Positions 26,098-36,714 are shown, counted from the first letter of the stretch. The stretch is 64,000 nucleotides of DNA from Legionella sp. (GCA_017306715.1 JAFKHV010000012.1:28568-92567); one strand, 5' to 3'. Translations and numbers: made by a program. Notes: generated by a model not told the origin, from the sequence alone.

Positions 26098-26646
26098 TTG
26101 GAACAATATCGTGGGACAACCATCGTATCTGTGCGTCGTGGAAATCAAGTAGTTATCGGTGGCGACGGGCAAGTAACTCTCGGAAATACCGTCATGAAAG
26201 GCAACGCGCGCAAAGTAAGGCGTTTATACAAAGACCAGGTGATCGCAGGATTTGCGGGGGGAACTGCTGATGCATTTACTTTATTTGAGCGGTTTGAGCG
26301 TAAATTAGAAATGCATCAAGGACATCTGGTACGTGCAGCAGTTGAACTTGCCAAAGATTGGCGTACCGATAGAATGTTGCGCAGACTTGAAGCGATTCTT
26401 GCAGTTGCAGATAGTAAATCCTCATTAATCATAACAGGTAACGGCGATGTAATTGAACCTGAAGAAGGGTTAATCGCTATTGGTTCCGGTGGTCCCTTTG
26501 CTCAAGCTGCAGCTAAGGCGTTAATCGAAAACACTGAACTTTCAGCTTTAGACATAGTACGTAAAGCGCTAACGATTGCCGGTGAAATTTGTATTTATAC
26601 GAACCATAATTTAACGATAGAAGAATTAAACAATGACAGTAAATAA
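26098..26646 (+). CDS. hslV: ATP-dependent protease subunit HslV
   Basis: A 182-residue peptidase of the proteasome beta family. The catalytic threonine follows a six-residue leader (MEQYRG then TTIVSVRR), so the leader must be removed to expose Thr7. The motifs GGDGQVT and [11 protein letters not shown] are present. HslV forms two hexameric rings that degrade unfolded proteins fed by HslU. The start is a TTG, with AGAGGA about 10 bases upstream. The last 14 bases overlap the start of hslU. No clear heat-shock sigma-32 promoter was seen upstream. Confidence 0.95.
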   Translation: MEQYRGTTIVSVRRGNQVVIGGDGQVTLGNTVMKGNARKVRRLYKDQVIAGFAGGTADAFTLFERFERKLEMHQGHLVRAAVELAKDWRTDRMLRRLEAILAVADSKSSLIITGNGDVIEPEEGLIAIGSGGPFAQAAAKALIENTELSALDIVRKALTIAGEICIYTNHNLTIEELNNDSK

Positions 26647-27973
26647 TGATATGGTAATGACACCAAGAGAAATTGTTCAAGAGCTGGATAAGCATATTAT
26701 CGGACAGGACGATGCAAAACGTTCTGTTGCCATCGCCTTACGTAACCGTTGGCGGCGGATGAAAATTAAAGATCCCACTCTCCGCAGTGAAATAATGCCC
26801 AAAAATATTCTCATGATTGGCCCTACCGGTGTGGGTAAAACTGAGATCGCAAGACGCTTAGCCAAACTCGCACATGCCCCTTTCATAAAGGTCGAGGCAA
26901 CTAAATTTACAGAGGTCGGCTATGTGGGGCGTGATGTTGATTCGATAATTCGTGATCTCGCGGATATCGCAATCAAACAAGAGCGTGAATGGGCTATGAG
27001 AAAAGTCGAGCACTTGGCGGAAGATGCGACCGAGGAGCGTATTCTGGATGTTTTATTACCTCCGGCACGTGGATCGTTAACTCCTGGAGAAAAGGACAGT
27101 ACCGCACGGCAAGTGTTTCGTAAACAATTGCGTGAAGGTTTATTGGATGAAAATGAAATTGAAATCGAGGTAGCAACAGCACCGGTGGGCATCGAGATTA
27201 TGGCTCCTCCGGGCATGGAAGAGATGACAAGTCAGTTACAGTCCATGTTCCAACAGGTGGGAACACAGCGCACTAAAACACGTAAGATGACCATTGCTAA
27301 AGCAAAAAAAATTCTGCATGAAGAAGAGGCAGCCAAGCTAATTAATGAGGAAGACATTAAAATTCGTGCGATCGAAAGTGTTGAGCAAAATGGTATTGTC
27401 TTCATTGATGAGCTGGATAAAGTTGCGCGCCGTTCCGAAAGTGGCGGTGGCGATGTCTCGCGCGAGGGTGTGCAACGCGATTTACTCCCTTTGGTTGAAG
27501 GCACTACAGTCTCGACTAAATATGGAATGATTAAATCCGATCATATTCTATTTATTGCATCAGGTGCATTTCACGTTGCCAAACCTTCAGATCTAATCGC
27601 TGAGTTACAGGGGCGCTTGCCTATTAGGGTCGAATTGTCTCCGTTATCTGTCGATGATTTTGTACGCATTCTTACAGAGCCTACTGCTTCATTAACGTTA
27701 CAATATACGGCATTGATGGCCACCGAAGGCCTTACACTTAAGTTTGAAGAGTCAGGTATTCGCCGAATCGCAGAAGTAGCATGGCAGGTTAATGAACGTA
27801 TGGAAAATATTGGTGCACGCCGTCTATATACAGTTATGGAGCGGTTGTTAGAAGTCGTTTCGTTTGAGGCAACAGATAAGCCTGGAGAAACTGTTTGCGT
27901 TGATGCAGCTTATGTGGAAAAAAATCTGGGTCAGCTTGTTGCTGATGAAGACTTGGCACGCTACATATTGTAA
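26633..27973 (+). CDS. hslU: ATP-dependent protease ATPase subunit HslU
   Basis: A 446-residue AAA+ unfoldase. It has Walker A GPTGVGKT (63-70), the Walker B motif IVFIDELDK, an I-domain between them (about 115-240, rich in charged residues) and the sensor region near the C-terminus, ending in EDLARYIL, the tail that activates HslV. It unfolds substrates and passes them to HslV. The chosen ATG overlaps hslV by 14 bases; in-frame ATGs at 26651 and 26657 are alternatives and would give MVMTPREI or MTPREI as N-terminus, nearer to the usual family start. A hairpin terminator follows. Confidence 0.95.
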   Translation: MTVNNDMVMTPREIVQELDKHIIGQDDAKRSVAIALRNRWRRMKIKDPTLRSEIMPKNILMIGPTGVGKTEIARRLAKLAHAPFIKVEATKFTEVGYVGRDVDSIIRDLADIAIKQEREWAMRKVEHLAEDATEERILDVLLPPARGSLTPGEKDSTARQVFRKQLREGLLDENEIEIEVATAPVGIEIMAPPGMEEMTSQLQSMFQQVGTQRTKTRKMTIAKAKKILHEEEAAKLINEEDIKIRAIESVEQNGIVFIDELDKVARRSESGGGDVSREGVQRDLLPLVEGTTVSTKYGMIKSDHILFIASGAFHVAKPSDLIAELQGRLPIRVELSPLSVDDFVRILTEPTASLTLQYTALMATEGLTLKFEESGIRRIAEVAWQVNERMENIGARRLYTVMERLLEVVSFEATDKPGETVCVDAAYVEKNLGQLVADEDLARYIL

Positions 27974-28013
27974 AGTCTGCGAACGAACATCATGAATCCA
28001 GTTAAGATTTACT

Positions 28014-28038
28014 ACCCTTTATCCAGATAAAGGGTTTT
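28014..28038 (+). terminator. Rho-independent terminator after hslVU
   Basis: A 10-base inverted repeat (ACCCTTTATC / GATAAAGGGT) with a 2-base centre is followed by TTT and lies about 40 bases after the hslU stop. Confidence 0.75.
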
Positions 28039-28052
28039 GTCGTGAGAAATAA

Positions 28053-28654
<602 letters not shown>

Positions 28655-28655
<1 letters not shown>

Positions 28656-29437
28656 TGAAAGTTATCAGTTTTAATGCAAACGGTATTCGCGCAGCAGCTC
28701 GGAACGGTTTTTACGAATGGCTGCAGCAGCAGGATGCTGACTTTGTTTGTATTCAGGAAACTAAGGCCCACGCAGAGCAGCTTATTCCAAAGGAAATGTA
28801 TTATCCACAGGGTTATTTTTGTGAATATTATTCTGCGCAAAAAAAAGGATACAGTGGTGTCGCTATTTACGCCCGCCAGCAACCGCAAAACATTATTCGG
28901 GGAATCGGATACCATCATTGCGATGAAGAAGGGCGTTATCTGCAATTTGATTATCCGCGAATGAGTGTGATTTCACTCTATCTGCCATCAGGAACTAGTG
29001 GAGAATTACGTCAGGCAGTCAAATATGATTTCCTTGCCCGTTTTGCTGATCATCTACTCGAATTAAAAAGCGCAGGAAGAGAATTAATCATTTGTGGGGA
29101 TTATAATATTGCTCATAAACAAATCGATTTAAAAAATTGGCGAAGCAATCAAAAAAACTCTGGCTTTTTACCTGAAGAGCGTGCATGGATGGATGAGTTA
29201 TTCGGCTCTATGGGATTTATCGACGCCTTTCGTGTGCATAACCAAGAAGAGGAGCAATACACCTGGTGGTCCTACCGAAGCCGTGCTTGGGAAAAAAACG
29301 TGGGGTGGAGAATTGATTATCAGGTAATAACCCCGGGATTGGTTGATAGTGTCGTAGATAGTCACATATTCCGTGATGCCCGTTTATCGGACCATGCCCC
29401 GTTTGTCATTGAATATCAAGGAGATTGGTTTGCTTAA
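28655..29437 (+). CDS. Exonuclease III / AP endonuclease, first paralogue
   Basis: A 260-residue endonuclease/exonuclease/phosphatase-family protein. Metal and catalytic motifs: SFNANGIRAA at the start, Glu in IQETKAH, CGDYNIAH (Asp and Asn), WWSYRSRAWEKNVGWRIDY, and the final SDHAPF. It should cut DNA at abasic sites and trim 3' ends in base-excision repair. The RSNQKNSGFLPEER segment marks it as a different subtype from the next gene. It shares one base with wrbA and overlaps the following paralogue by 8 bases. Confidence 0.9.
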
Positions 29438-30236
29438 ATTAGCCAGTTGGAACGTAAATTCAATAAAAATACGCCTCGAGCAGGTGCTTGCTTGGATTGA
29501 ACAAACGCAAACAGATATTTTAGCTTTGCAGGAAACTAAAATTATTGATGAGCAATTTCCTTCGGAGGTCTTTACTACCGCTGGTTATCATGTGGCTTAT
29601 GCGGGACAAAAATCCTACAATGGCGTAGCCATCATTAGTAAATATCCTCTAAGTGATGTCCTGGTGGATGTTCCTGACTATACCGATCCGCAGCGTCGCG
29701 TATTAGCGGCCACTGTGGAAGGTATTCGTGTTATTAACTTATATGTTCCGAATGGGTCTAGCCCAGAATCTGAAAAATATCTATATAAGCTTAACTGGCT
29801 TCGGGAAGTGACCCGTTTTATTGAAGCGCAAATGAATCTTTATCCTCATATGGCAATTGTAGGTGATTTTAATATTGCCCCTGAAGATCGTGATGTCCAT
29901 GATCCTTTAGCCTGGATAGGTCAAGTTCTGGTGAGTGAGCCTGAGCGAGAGGCCTTTGCTACTTTATTAAAACTCGGTTTTCAGGATAGTTTTCGACAAT
30001 TTCATCAGGACGGACAACACTTTAGCTGGTGGGATTATCGAGCTGCAGGATTTCGTCGGAACCGTGGTGTGCGTATTGATCATATTTTATTAAGCGAAGC
30101 GCTCAGTCCTTTTTGTACACATGCACATATTGACATTGAACCCCGAAAATCTGAACGTCCTTCTGATCATGCGCCCATTTGGGTTGAACTGAAAAATCAT
30201 AATCTAACCGCACAAGATAAAAACATTATGGTTTAA
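29430..30236 (+). CDS. xthA: Exonuclease III / AP endonuclease, second paralogue
   Basis: A 268-residue protein closer to E. coli XthA. It starts KLASWNVNSIKIRL and has ALQETK, VGDFNIAPEDRDVHDP, SWWDYRAAGFRRNRGVRIDHILLS and a final SDHAPIW. All catalytic residues of the family are in place. The start is taken as a TTG at 29430, with an ideal AAGGAG six bases upstream; longer versions reach back into the first paralogue without a ribosome site. It is the third gene of a wrbA-xthA-xthA unit and is ended by a hairpin that includes its stop codon. Confidence 0.9.
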   Translation: MLKLASWNVNSIKIRLEQVLAWIEQTQTDILALQETKIIDEQFPSEVFTTAGYHVAYAGQKSYNGVAIISKYPLSDVLVDVPDYTDPQRRVLAATVEGIRVINLYVPNGSSPESEKYLYKLNWLREVTRFIEAQMNLYPHMAIVGDFNIAPEDRDVHDPLAWIGQVLVSEPEREAFATLLKLGFQDSFRQFHQDGQHFSWWDYRAAGFRRNRGVRIDHILLSEALSPFCTHAHIDIEPRKSERPSDHAPIWVELKNHNLTAQDKNIMV

Positions 30237-30253
30237 TGAAGAATGTTTTTATC
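30216..30253 (+). terminator. Hairpin spanning the stop codon of the second exonuclease III gene
   Basis: A perfect 12-base inverted repeat (GATAAAAACATT / AATGTTTTTATC) encloses a 14-base loop that holds the stop codon. The 3' arm contains five T residues. It likely terminates the wrbA unit. Confidence 0.65.
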
Positions 30254-30264
30254 GTTAGAAAAAA

Positions 30265-30293
30265 TTGATTTGGCAGAGCATTTCTGCTATTGT
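30265..30293 (+). promoter_or_regulatory. rpmE: Probable rpmE promoter
   Basis: TTGATT (30265-30270) and TATTGT (30288-30293) are separated by 17 bases, about 80 bases before the rpmE start. Confidence 0.45.
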
Positions 30294-30373
30294 GCACCGT
30301 TATTTATACAGAATGTCGTGCTTGGCTTTAAGTCCGGGTGGCGATGTGATTAACAAATGAGAGAGCAGTTACC

Positions 30374-30592
30374 ATGAAGCCTGAAATACATCCAAATTAT
30401 GAAACCATTAAAGTCACTTGTAGTTGTGGTGCAAGTTTTGAAACCCGCTCTACACTATGCCAATCGTTAAACATTGAAGTTTGCTCCGAGTGTCATCCTT
30501 TCTATACCGGTAAACAAAAACTCGTTGATACGGGTGGCCGTGTACAAAAATTCCGTGATCGTTACAGTTTACGTAGCCAATCAGCGAAATAA
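30374..30592 (+). CDS. rpmE: 50S ribosomal protein L31, zinc-binding type
   Basis: A 72-residue ribosomal protein with the four zinc-ligand cysteines at 16, 18, 37 and 40, and the HPFYTGKQK motif of L31. It bridges the two ribosomal subunits. The presence of cysteines marks it as the zinc-containing form; a zinc-free type B copy is not in the window. It is monocistronic, with its own promoter and terminator. Confidence 0.95.
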   Translation: MKPEIHPNYETIKVTCSCGASFETRSTLCQSLNIEVCSECHPFYTGKQKLVDTGGRVQKFRDRYSLRSQSAK

Positions 30593-30618
30593 GAAATGCG
30601 CATTCTTGCGCGTTTCTT
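30591..30618 (+). terminator. Rho-independent terminator after rpmE
   Basis: An 11-base stem with one imperfection (AAGAAATGCGC / GCGCGTTTCTT) and a 6-base loop begins at the rpmE stop codon. Confidence 0.7.
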
Positions 30619-30791
30619 GCTAAATTGTAAAACTTGAAATGTTAATTTCATTGAAATAACTACTTACGCAGTTCTATTGTCTGGCTTTCCCTCTGTCAAT
30701 TTCTTTTTACATTCCATTTTGGAATTGTGATTGTGTTTACTAAAAAATCTATTTTTATAAACACAATATTCAAGAAATGGGCAGAAAATAG

Positions 30792-30820
30792 TTGACAAAG
30801 ACTGTAGGAAAGCCTAATCC
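30792..30820 (+). promoter_or_regulatory. Promoter of the malic enzyme gene
   Basis: A consensus TTGACA (30792-30797) is followed after 17 bases by TAATCC (30815-30820), about 20 bases before the GTG start. This is among the clearest sigma-70-type promoters in the window. Confidence 0.6.
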
Positions 30821-30840
30821 TATGTGTTTTGATTTAGAGA

Positions 30841-32076
30841 GTGTGTACTTTGGACAATGACGTTTTAAAACAAGCAGCGTTGGAATATCACGAATTTCCT
30901 GTTCCAGGAAAATTGAGCGTGCAACTGACAAAACCCACGGACTCTCAACAGGATTTATCCTTAGCCTATACCCCTGGGGTGGCCGCTCCGGTTGTAGCTA
31001 TAGCCGAAAATGCTGAAAATGCCTATCGCTACACGAACAAAGGCAATCTGGTCGCTGTAATGACCAATGGAACTGCTGTGTTGGGATTGGGCGATATGGG
31101 GGCATTGGCAAGTAAGCCCGTGATGGAAGGAAAAGCTGTCTTATTCAAACGATTTGCAGGTATTGATGTATTTGATATCGAAGTCGACGCGCAAGATCCA
31201 CAGGCATTTATTGCAACAGCAAAAAACATTGCTCCTACATTTGGTGGCATTAATCTTGAAGATTTAAAAGCGCCTGAATGCTTTGAAATAGAGCAAGCAC
31301 TGATTGAACAATTAAACATACCCGTCTTCCATGACGATCAACACGGAACCGCAATTGTTGTCGCTGCAGGTTTACTTAATGCGCTCGAGTTACAGAAAAA
31401 ATCTTTAGCTGAGGCTAAAATTGTTTGTATCGGTGCAGGTGCAGCCGGCATCGCTTCCATGCGTTTACTGGTAGCATTAGGTGCCAACAAAGAAAATATG
31501 TTGCTTTTAGATTCTAACGGTGTCATTCACTCAGGTCGTACCGATCTAAATCCGTATAAGTTTGCCTTTGCTCGAACCACTGAGTGCCGTACCTTAGCGG
31601 ATGCTCTGGATGGCGCTGATGTATTCATTGGTGTAGCAAAACCGAACCTTCTAGATGCTGAGCTATTAAACAAAATGGCACCCCATGCGGTAATTTTTGC
31701 TCTATCAAATCCGGATCCAGAAATAAGACCTGAAATGGCACATCAAGTACGTACTGATCTCATTATTGCCACAGGTCGGAGTGATTATCCTAATCAAGTA
31801 AATAATGTCCTGTGTTTTCCCTATATTTTTCGTGGCGCACTGGATGTACGTGCTACCTGTATAAATCAGGCCATGCAGATCGCTGCCGTTGAGGCGATAA
31901 GACAATTAGTACATGAACCCGTTCCACAGATAGTTAAAGATAATTATCCAGGGGTGAAGGATTGGGATTTCGGACCAAACTACATTATTCCCAAGCCAAT
32001 TGATCCACGTTTAAAGGAGCGCGTTCCTGTGGCTGTGGCACAAGCCGCTAAGACAAGTGGCGTGAGTCAACTTTAA
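30841..32076 (+). CDS. Malic enzyme (NAD(P)-dependent, short form)
   Basis: A 411-residue malic enzyme. Motifs: SLAYTPGVAAP, VAVMTNGTAVLGLGD, the catalytic Lys in EGKAVLFKRF, the metal site HDDQHGTA and the dinucleotide loop GAGAAGIA. It converts malate to pyruvate and CO2 in the cytoplasm. It lacks the C-terminal phosphotransacetylase-like domain of MaeB, so it belongs to the short bacterial form. The GTG at 30841 is used; a TTG at 30850 gives MDNDVLKQ and is a reasonable alternative. A consensus-like promoter lies just upstream. The first transporter of the next pair begins about 130 bases later. Confidence 0.9.
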   Translation: MCTLDNDVLKQAALEYHEFPVPGKLSVQLTKPTDSQQDLSLAYTPGVAAPVVAIAENAENAYRYTNKGNLVAVMTNGTAVLGLGDMGALASKPVMEGKAVLFKRFAGIDVFDIEVDAQDPQAFIATAKNIAPTFGGINLEDLKAPECFEIEQALIEQLNIPVFHDDQHGTAIVVAAGLLNALELQKKSLAEAKIVCIGAGAAGIASMRLLVALGANKENMLLLDSNGVIHSGRTDLNPYKFAFARTTECRTLADALDGADVFIGVAKPNLLDAELLNKMAPHAVIFALSNPDPEIRPEMAHQVRTDLIIATGRSDYPNQVNNVLCFPYIFRGALDVRATCINQAMQIAAVEAIRQLVHEPVPQIVKDNYPGVKDWDFGPNYIIPKPIDPRLKERVPVAVAQAAKTSGVSQL

Positions 32077-32210
32077 TACAGTTTATAGAATTACAGGTGA
32101 GCCCCTTCATGATGAAGGGCATGGAAATAATAAGAAAATAGAAGAGTTGTGGATTGCTTTTTCGTGAAGGAGACACACTTTTACTTAACCCATATGTTAA
32201 GGAGATAACT

Positions 32211-33506
32211 TTGCTTTCTGAAAATCATAAGAGTTACACTGTGGTCGGTTGGCTTATTTGTGCCTTGGGAGCTATTTTTTATAGTTATGAGTATTTGTTA
32301 CGTATTGCGCCGAGCGCGATGGAATCAGCACTACGTCAACATTTTGATTTAACTGCAACTGGATTTGGCCATATATCTTCATTATATTATTTAGCTTATG
32401 TTCCGATGCAGTTACCCGTAGGTTTGTTACTCGATCGCTACGGTCCTCGCCGTTTACTGAGTTTTGCTTGTTTAGTATGCGTCATTGGCACATTTGTTTT
32501 TACGAGCACTAATAATTTTGCAGTAGCTGGCATTGGTCGCTTCCTCGTGGGGCTGGGTTCTGCATTTGCTTTTGTAGGTGTACTCAAATTAGCCACCCTC
32601 TGGCTTCCCGAAAATCGTCTGGCGATGGTGTCTGGAATGACGGCTGCTCTGGGCACAATAGGTGCGATGCTGGGTGACAATTTTCTAGAAATTTTTGTCG
32701 TTAAGTTTGGTTGGGTGAAAACGCTTAATGTCACTGCAGCTTTCGGTATTTTGCTCATGTTTTTGCTCTGGGCAGGAATTCGCGATAATAAAGGTCGTCA
32801 TCGCCAGCATGGGACTGTAGCTAATTTTTCAAAAGGATTTAGAGATTTATCCCTTATCGCCCGTAATAAGCAAATTTGGCTTAATGGTTTATATGGTTGT
32901 TTAGTGTATTTACCAACAACGGTTTTCGCTGAACTTTGGGGTATCCCTTATTTGCGTCATGCGCATGGCATGTCCGGCAATGCAGCGGGTATGGCGAATT
33001 CTATTTTATTCCTTGGTTTTACCATAGGGGCTCCGCTCATGGGCTATATTTCTGACCGGTTAGCGCGTCGGAAATTTCCTATGCTTTTCGGAGCTACTGG
33101 AGCCGCGATGATCATGTTAGTGATCTTATATTACCCCGGGTTAACTGAAGGGAAGATTCAAATTTTAATGTTTGTATTGGGGTTGTTGTATAGTGCGCAG
33201 GCGATTGTTTTTGCGGTAGGTCGCGAGCTCAGTCCAGGCGAAGCCGGCGGAACGGCTATGGCATTAACCAATATGATTGTGATGCTCGGGGCTATGTTAT
33301 TACAACCCCTGGTTGGTTACCTATTGGATTTTAGTGCATCACGCCAGATTAACAGTGCGGTAACGGATACAATCATTAATAATATGGATAAAATATATAC
33401 AGTAAGTGATTATCAGTTTGCCCTGGCTTTCATTCCGATGGGAATGCTTGCTGCTGCCGGTATCACTTTTTTACTTAAAGAAACTTATGCGCATGTTGAT
33501 AAATAA
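32211..33506 (+). CDS. Major facilitator superfamily transporter (Pht-like), first of second pair
   Basis: A 431-residue, twelve-segment transporter. Motif A is LLLDRYGPRRL and the central loop is YISDRLARRKF. The TTG at 32211 is preferred because AAGGAG sits six bases upstream; an open frame extends back to 32154 but has no ribosome site. It aligns with its neighbour throughout (LYYLAYVPMQLPVGLLLDRY against LYYFAYSPMQLPVGMLMDRF) and more distantly with the pair at 22208-24766. The substrate is unknown; members of this group import amino acids or nucleosides. Confidence 0.8.
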   Translation: MLSENHKSYTVVGWLICALGAIFYSYEYLLRIAPSAMESALRQHFDLTATGFGHISSLYYLAYVPMQLPVGLLLDRYGPRRLLSFACLVCVIGTFVFTSTNNFAVAGIGRFLVGLGSAFAFVGVLKLATLWLPENRLAMVSGMTAALGTIGAMLGDNFLEIFVVKFGWVKTLNVTAAFGILLMFLLWAGIRDNKGRHRQHGTVANFSKGFRDLSLIARNKQIWLNGLYGCLVYLPTTVFAELWGIPYLRHAHGMSGNAAGMANSILFLGFTIGAPLMGYISDRLARRKFPMLFGATGAAMIMLVILYYPGLTEGKIQILMFVLGLLYSAQAIVFAVGRELSPGEAGGTAMALTNMIVMLGAMLLQPLVGYLLDFSASRQINSAVTDTIINNMDKIYTVSDYQFALAFIPMGMLAAAGITFLLKETYAHVDK

Positions 33507-33507
33507 T

Positions 33508-34761
33508 ATGATGAATACAAGGAAGCAGTTGGTTTTAGGGGCAATTATTTGCTTTGTGGGTGCAATATTTTATTGTTATGAATTTATTTTGCGTATCATT
33601 CCGGGGGTTCTGAAAGAGGATTTAAGTATCGCGTTAGGTCATATCTCAGCGACTACATTTGGTCAAATTTCAGCACTTTATTATTTTGCGTACTCACCCA
33701 TGCAATTACCCGTGGGGATGCTTATGGATCGCTTTGGACCCAGACGCCTGCTTACTTTTGCATGTGTATGCTGTACCCTGGGTTCCTGGATGTTTACTAT
33801 CACATCTTCCATGTTTATTGTAGGGGCTGGTCGTTTTTTGATGGGTTTTGGCTCATCGTTTGCATTTGTGGGTGTGTTATCCCTGGCGTTACATTGGTTG
33901 CCTAGACGTTATTTTTCTTTAGTCGCTGGTTTAATGACCACTCTTGGGATGATCGGCCTGGTCTATGGTGAACGTAATATCACGGCGTGGTCACAAAGTG
34001 TCGGCTGGGAAAACGTCTTAATCTTTATTGCCTGGGTTGGTTTTGGTTTAAGTATACTAATCCTACTGGTCGTTAGGGATAGCCCTTCCGGACATTATTC
34101 TAAAAAGCATCAACTAACAGACTTTTTCCAAAATGTATGGAAAGTATTAATGTCACCAGAGGTATGGGTAATCGGTTTTATTGGTGCTTGCTTATACACA
34201 TCATTATCCGTTTTTGGCGAATTATGGGGAAAAACTTATTTAGAACAAGCCCATCATTTATCGAAAATGGAGGCAGCTGATGCAATATGCTCCGTATTTT
34301 TGGGTTGGGCAGTTGGTGCCCCAGTGGCTGGATATTTGTCCGATCGCACCGGTAAACGATTGCTGCCTTTAGTTTTGGGGGCGATATTATCCCTGATTTG
34401 TATTAGTCTGGTTTTATATTTCCCGGGCTTAACATACTCACAATTGACCACCTTACTCTTCTTTTATGGGGTTTTTAGTGGCACCGAGATCATTGTTTTT
34501 GTGATGGCTAAAGAGTGTAGTGGTGCTCAGTTGTCGGGTACCGTTTTTGCGGCAACAAATATGATAGTTGCTTTAGGTGGGGTAGTTTTCCAACCTCTTG
34601 TTGGTAAATTATTAGATACATTCGGTGATAGCGGTATTGTAGGTGGGGAGCATATCTACACGGTAGTTGATTACCAAGTAGCTCTTTCCGTCTTACCCTT
34701 ATCGCTACTATTAGTAACGATTCTCGCATTTTTTATCAAAGACCATCCTCGACATAATTAA
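33508..34761 (+). CDS. Major facilitator superfamily transporter (Pht-like), second of second pair
   Basis: A 417-residue, twelve-segment transporter, paralogue of the one before. Motif A is MLMDRFGPRRL and the central loop is YLSDRTGKRLL. The open frame reaches back over 100 bases into the previous gene, but a protein starting there would carry an unlikely leader. An ATG one base after the previous stop (TAATATG) fits translational re-initiation; ATGs at 33493 and 33511 are alternatives. The substrate is unknown. Confidence 0.78.
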   Translation: MMNTRKQLVLGAIICFVGAIFYCYEFILRIIPGVLKEDLSIALGHISATTFGQISALYYFAYSPMQLPVGMLMDRFGPRRLLTFACVCCTLGSWMFTITSSMFIVGAGRFLMGFGSSFAFVGVLSLALHWLPRRYFSLVAGLMTTLGMIGLVYGERNITAWSQSVGWENVLIFIAWVGFGLSILILLVVRDSPSGHYSKKHQLTDFFQNVWKVLMSPEVWVIGFIGACLYTSLSVFGELWGKTYLEQAHHLSKMEAADAICSVFLGWAVGAPVAGYLSDRTGKRLLPLVLGAILSLICISLVLYFPGLTYSQLTTLLFFYGVFSGTEIIVFVMAKECSGAQLSGTVFAATNMIVALGGVVFQPLVGKLLDTFGDSGIVGGEHIYTVVDYQVALSVLPLSLLLVTILAFFIKDHPRHN

Positions 34762-34868
34762 AACGTGCGGATAAGAAAAATTTCGTGCTCTTAATATAAA
34801 CTTCCAGTATATCCAGCTCAAAGCAGATAGATAACCTGCAGAGCTGGGTACTATGTTCTTCTCTAATG

Positions 34869-35678
34869 CTAATTAAAAATTGCAAGCAATTCCTGAACCG
34901 GTTTTCTTAATTGATATTGGCAATTAATGTAACGCGCAACTGGAAAATATTTAATTTTGGCGCGTTGATAAAATACACGGGTGGATTCGGTATCATGGTT
35001 CGAAATAACCACTGGAATACCGCGTGCAGCGGTTATAGCAGCTAAATCCGCGAGCTCCTGTTGGTCTGATAGAGTAAATTGGTTCTTGGTATAACTAAAG
35101 GCTTTTGTATGTGTATTAATGGGAACATAAGGTGGATCGCAGTAAATCACATCACCAGGCTCTGCAGCGGCAAAACTATTTCTGAAATCTTGCAAGTAAA
35201 AATCAGTATATTGGCTTTTTGAATAAAAAAGCTTCATTTCCAGAGCAGGAAAATAAGGTTTGGTATATAGTCCGAAGGGAACATTATAAATTCCACGTGA
35301 ATTATATCGGCATAAACCATTGTAACCATGACGATTAAGGTAGAGAAAAAGAGCTGCTCTGTGGCTATTAAATGGGGTAAGATTAAATTTTTCTCGTAAC
35401 AAATAATATTGTTCTTTATTATTATACGCGCCGGTAAAGTATTCTTGACAATACTCGATGAAGGATAAACCGTGAGTTTTTAGCTGAGAGTACAAATTAA
35501 CCAAATCAGGATTTTTTTCACCTAGAATATAAGCATTATAATGGGTATTCATATAAATGGCACCTGAGCCAGTAAATGGCTCAATCAATCTTTTTCCCGC
35601 TGGTAAACTGGGAATAATCTTGTCAAGGCAATTATATTTGCCCCCCGCCCATTTAAGAAAGGGTCTTGTGGCCCGCAT
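34869..35678 (-). CDS. dam: DNA adenine methyltransferase, Dam/D12 class
   Basis: A 269-residue methylase with N-terminal FLKWAGGKY (SAM motif I), the IEPFTGSGA region and the catalytic DPPYVP motif. These features place it in the class that methylates adenine in GATC. Dam directs mismatch repair and affects gene expression. No restriction endonuclease lies next to it, so it is an orphan methylase. It sits alone on the minus strand between a transporter and pirin rather than in the aroK-aroB-damX neighbourhood of enterobacteria. GATC specificity is inferred from family resemblance. Confidence 0.88.
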   Translation of the reverse strand: MRATRPFLKWAGGKYNCLDKIIPSLPAGKRLIEPFTGSGAIYMNTHYNAYILGEKNPDLVNLYSQLKTHGLSFIEYCQEYFTGAYNNKEQYYLLREKFNLTPFNSHRAALFLYLNRHGYNGLCRYNSRGIYNVPFGLYTKPYFPALEMKLFYSKSQYTDFYLQDFRNSFAAAEPGDVIYCDPPYVPINTHTKAFSYTKNQFTLSDQQELADLAAITAARGIPVVISNHDTESTRVFYQRAKIKYFPVARYINCQYQLRKPVQELLAIFN

Positions 35679-35859
35679 AGTTTAAATATTCTTAATTTTT
35701 GCGAAAGTATGGCTTATTTCAGATGAAAAAGACAGATAAAAACTCATAGATTGGATATTTTTATGGGCGAATAGATTTCTTTTCAAACCAAATAACCCAT
35801 AATAGATTTATCTACAGTTTAGCGTACGATGCGCGTTTCTTGCCGCAGGAGTATCTTAT

Positions 35860-36714
35860 ATGTTGAAAACAATTTCTCTTCGAAAAGCGTTTCTTGTTCC
35901 AGGCTTTCCAGTAGTTCGCGCCTTACCTACTGCAAGCTGTAGGATGGTCGGTGCCTGGTGCTTTTTAGATTATTTTGGCCCCCGTGACTTAGAAACAAGC
36001 AATGAATTTTATATAAAACCTCATCCTCATATTGGGCTGCAAACATTTACCTGGATGTTAAAAGGTTCTTTATTGCATAAGGATAGTTTAGGGAATGAGC
36101 AAATAATTCATCCTGGACAGGTCAATCTTATGTCCTCCGGAAATGGAATTGTTCATTCTGAACAATCGTGTACGCCAGGAATTTTAGAGGGGCTACAACT
36201 ATGGATTGCACTTCCCGAGTCTACACGACACCAGGCGCCAGAATTTAATCATCTAGCCGCTACACCGTATTTAGAGGAAAAGGGATGTTTTATCCATGTT
36301 ATGGTGGGAGAATATGATGGCATTGTTAACCCTTTAACGCTGAATTCCCCTTTAATAGGACTATACATAGTAGGGAAAGGAGTAAAAACACGATTACGAT
36401 TACGCCCCGATTTTGAGTATGCGCTTATGCCTCTTGATGAGGGGAGCTGCTTGGATGATGTTCCTCTAACTCCCAGCAATTTTTACTATTTGGGTACTCA
36501 ACTTCGTTCGCTTAACTTGAACATACCTCAAGATAAGCGCATGATTTTATTAGGTGGCGAACCCTTCAACGAAAAAATTATTATGTGGTGGAATTTTGTG
36601 GCCCGCACTAAGGACGAGCTTAGAGAGGCAGTAGCCGCCTGGAATGAGCGGCGTTTTATTTCAGAGATGAACGATGAGCATGAGGAGCGGATGCAAGCTC
36701 CTTTGTTGCCCTAA
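35860..36714 (+). CDS. Pirin family protein
   Basis: A 284-residue bicupin protein. The N-terminal cupin has the pirin metal motif HPHIGLQTFTWMLKG with its His pair, and a later GIVHSEQ. Pirins bind a metal ion; some bacterial members act as quercetin dioxygenases or interact with enzymes, but the role of most is unknown. The start has a GCAGGAG ribosome site. Its stop codon directly abuts that of the photolyase gene on the other strand, with no spacing. Confidence 0.88.
   Translation: MLKTISLRKAFLVPGFPVVRALPTASCRMVGAWCFLDYFGPRDLETSNEFYIKPHPHIGLQTFTWMLKGSLLHKDSLGNEQIIHPGQVNLMSSGNGIVHSEQSCTPGILEGLQLWIALPESTRHQAPEFNHLAATPYLEEKGCFIHVMVGEYDGIVNPLTLNSPLIGLYIVGKGVKTRLRLRPDFEYALMPLDEGSCLDDVPLTPSNFYYLGTQLRSLNLNIPQDKRMILLGGEPFNEKIIMWWNFVARTKDELREAVAAWNERRFISEMNDEHEERMQAPLLP

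Noticed and set aside
30841..32076. Malic enzyme as a truncated MaeB
   Set aside because: The 411-residue length matches the known short form; no remnant of a phosphotransacetylase domain follows.
33406..33507. N-terminal extension of the second transporter of the second pair
   Set aside because: It overlaps the preceding gene by about 100 bases and would put a poorly conserved leader before the first membrane segment.
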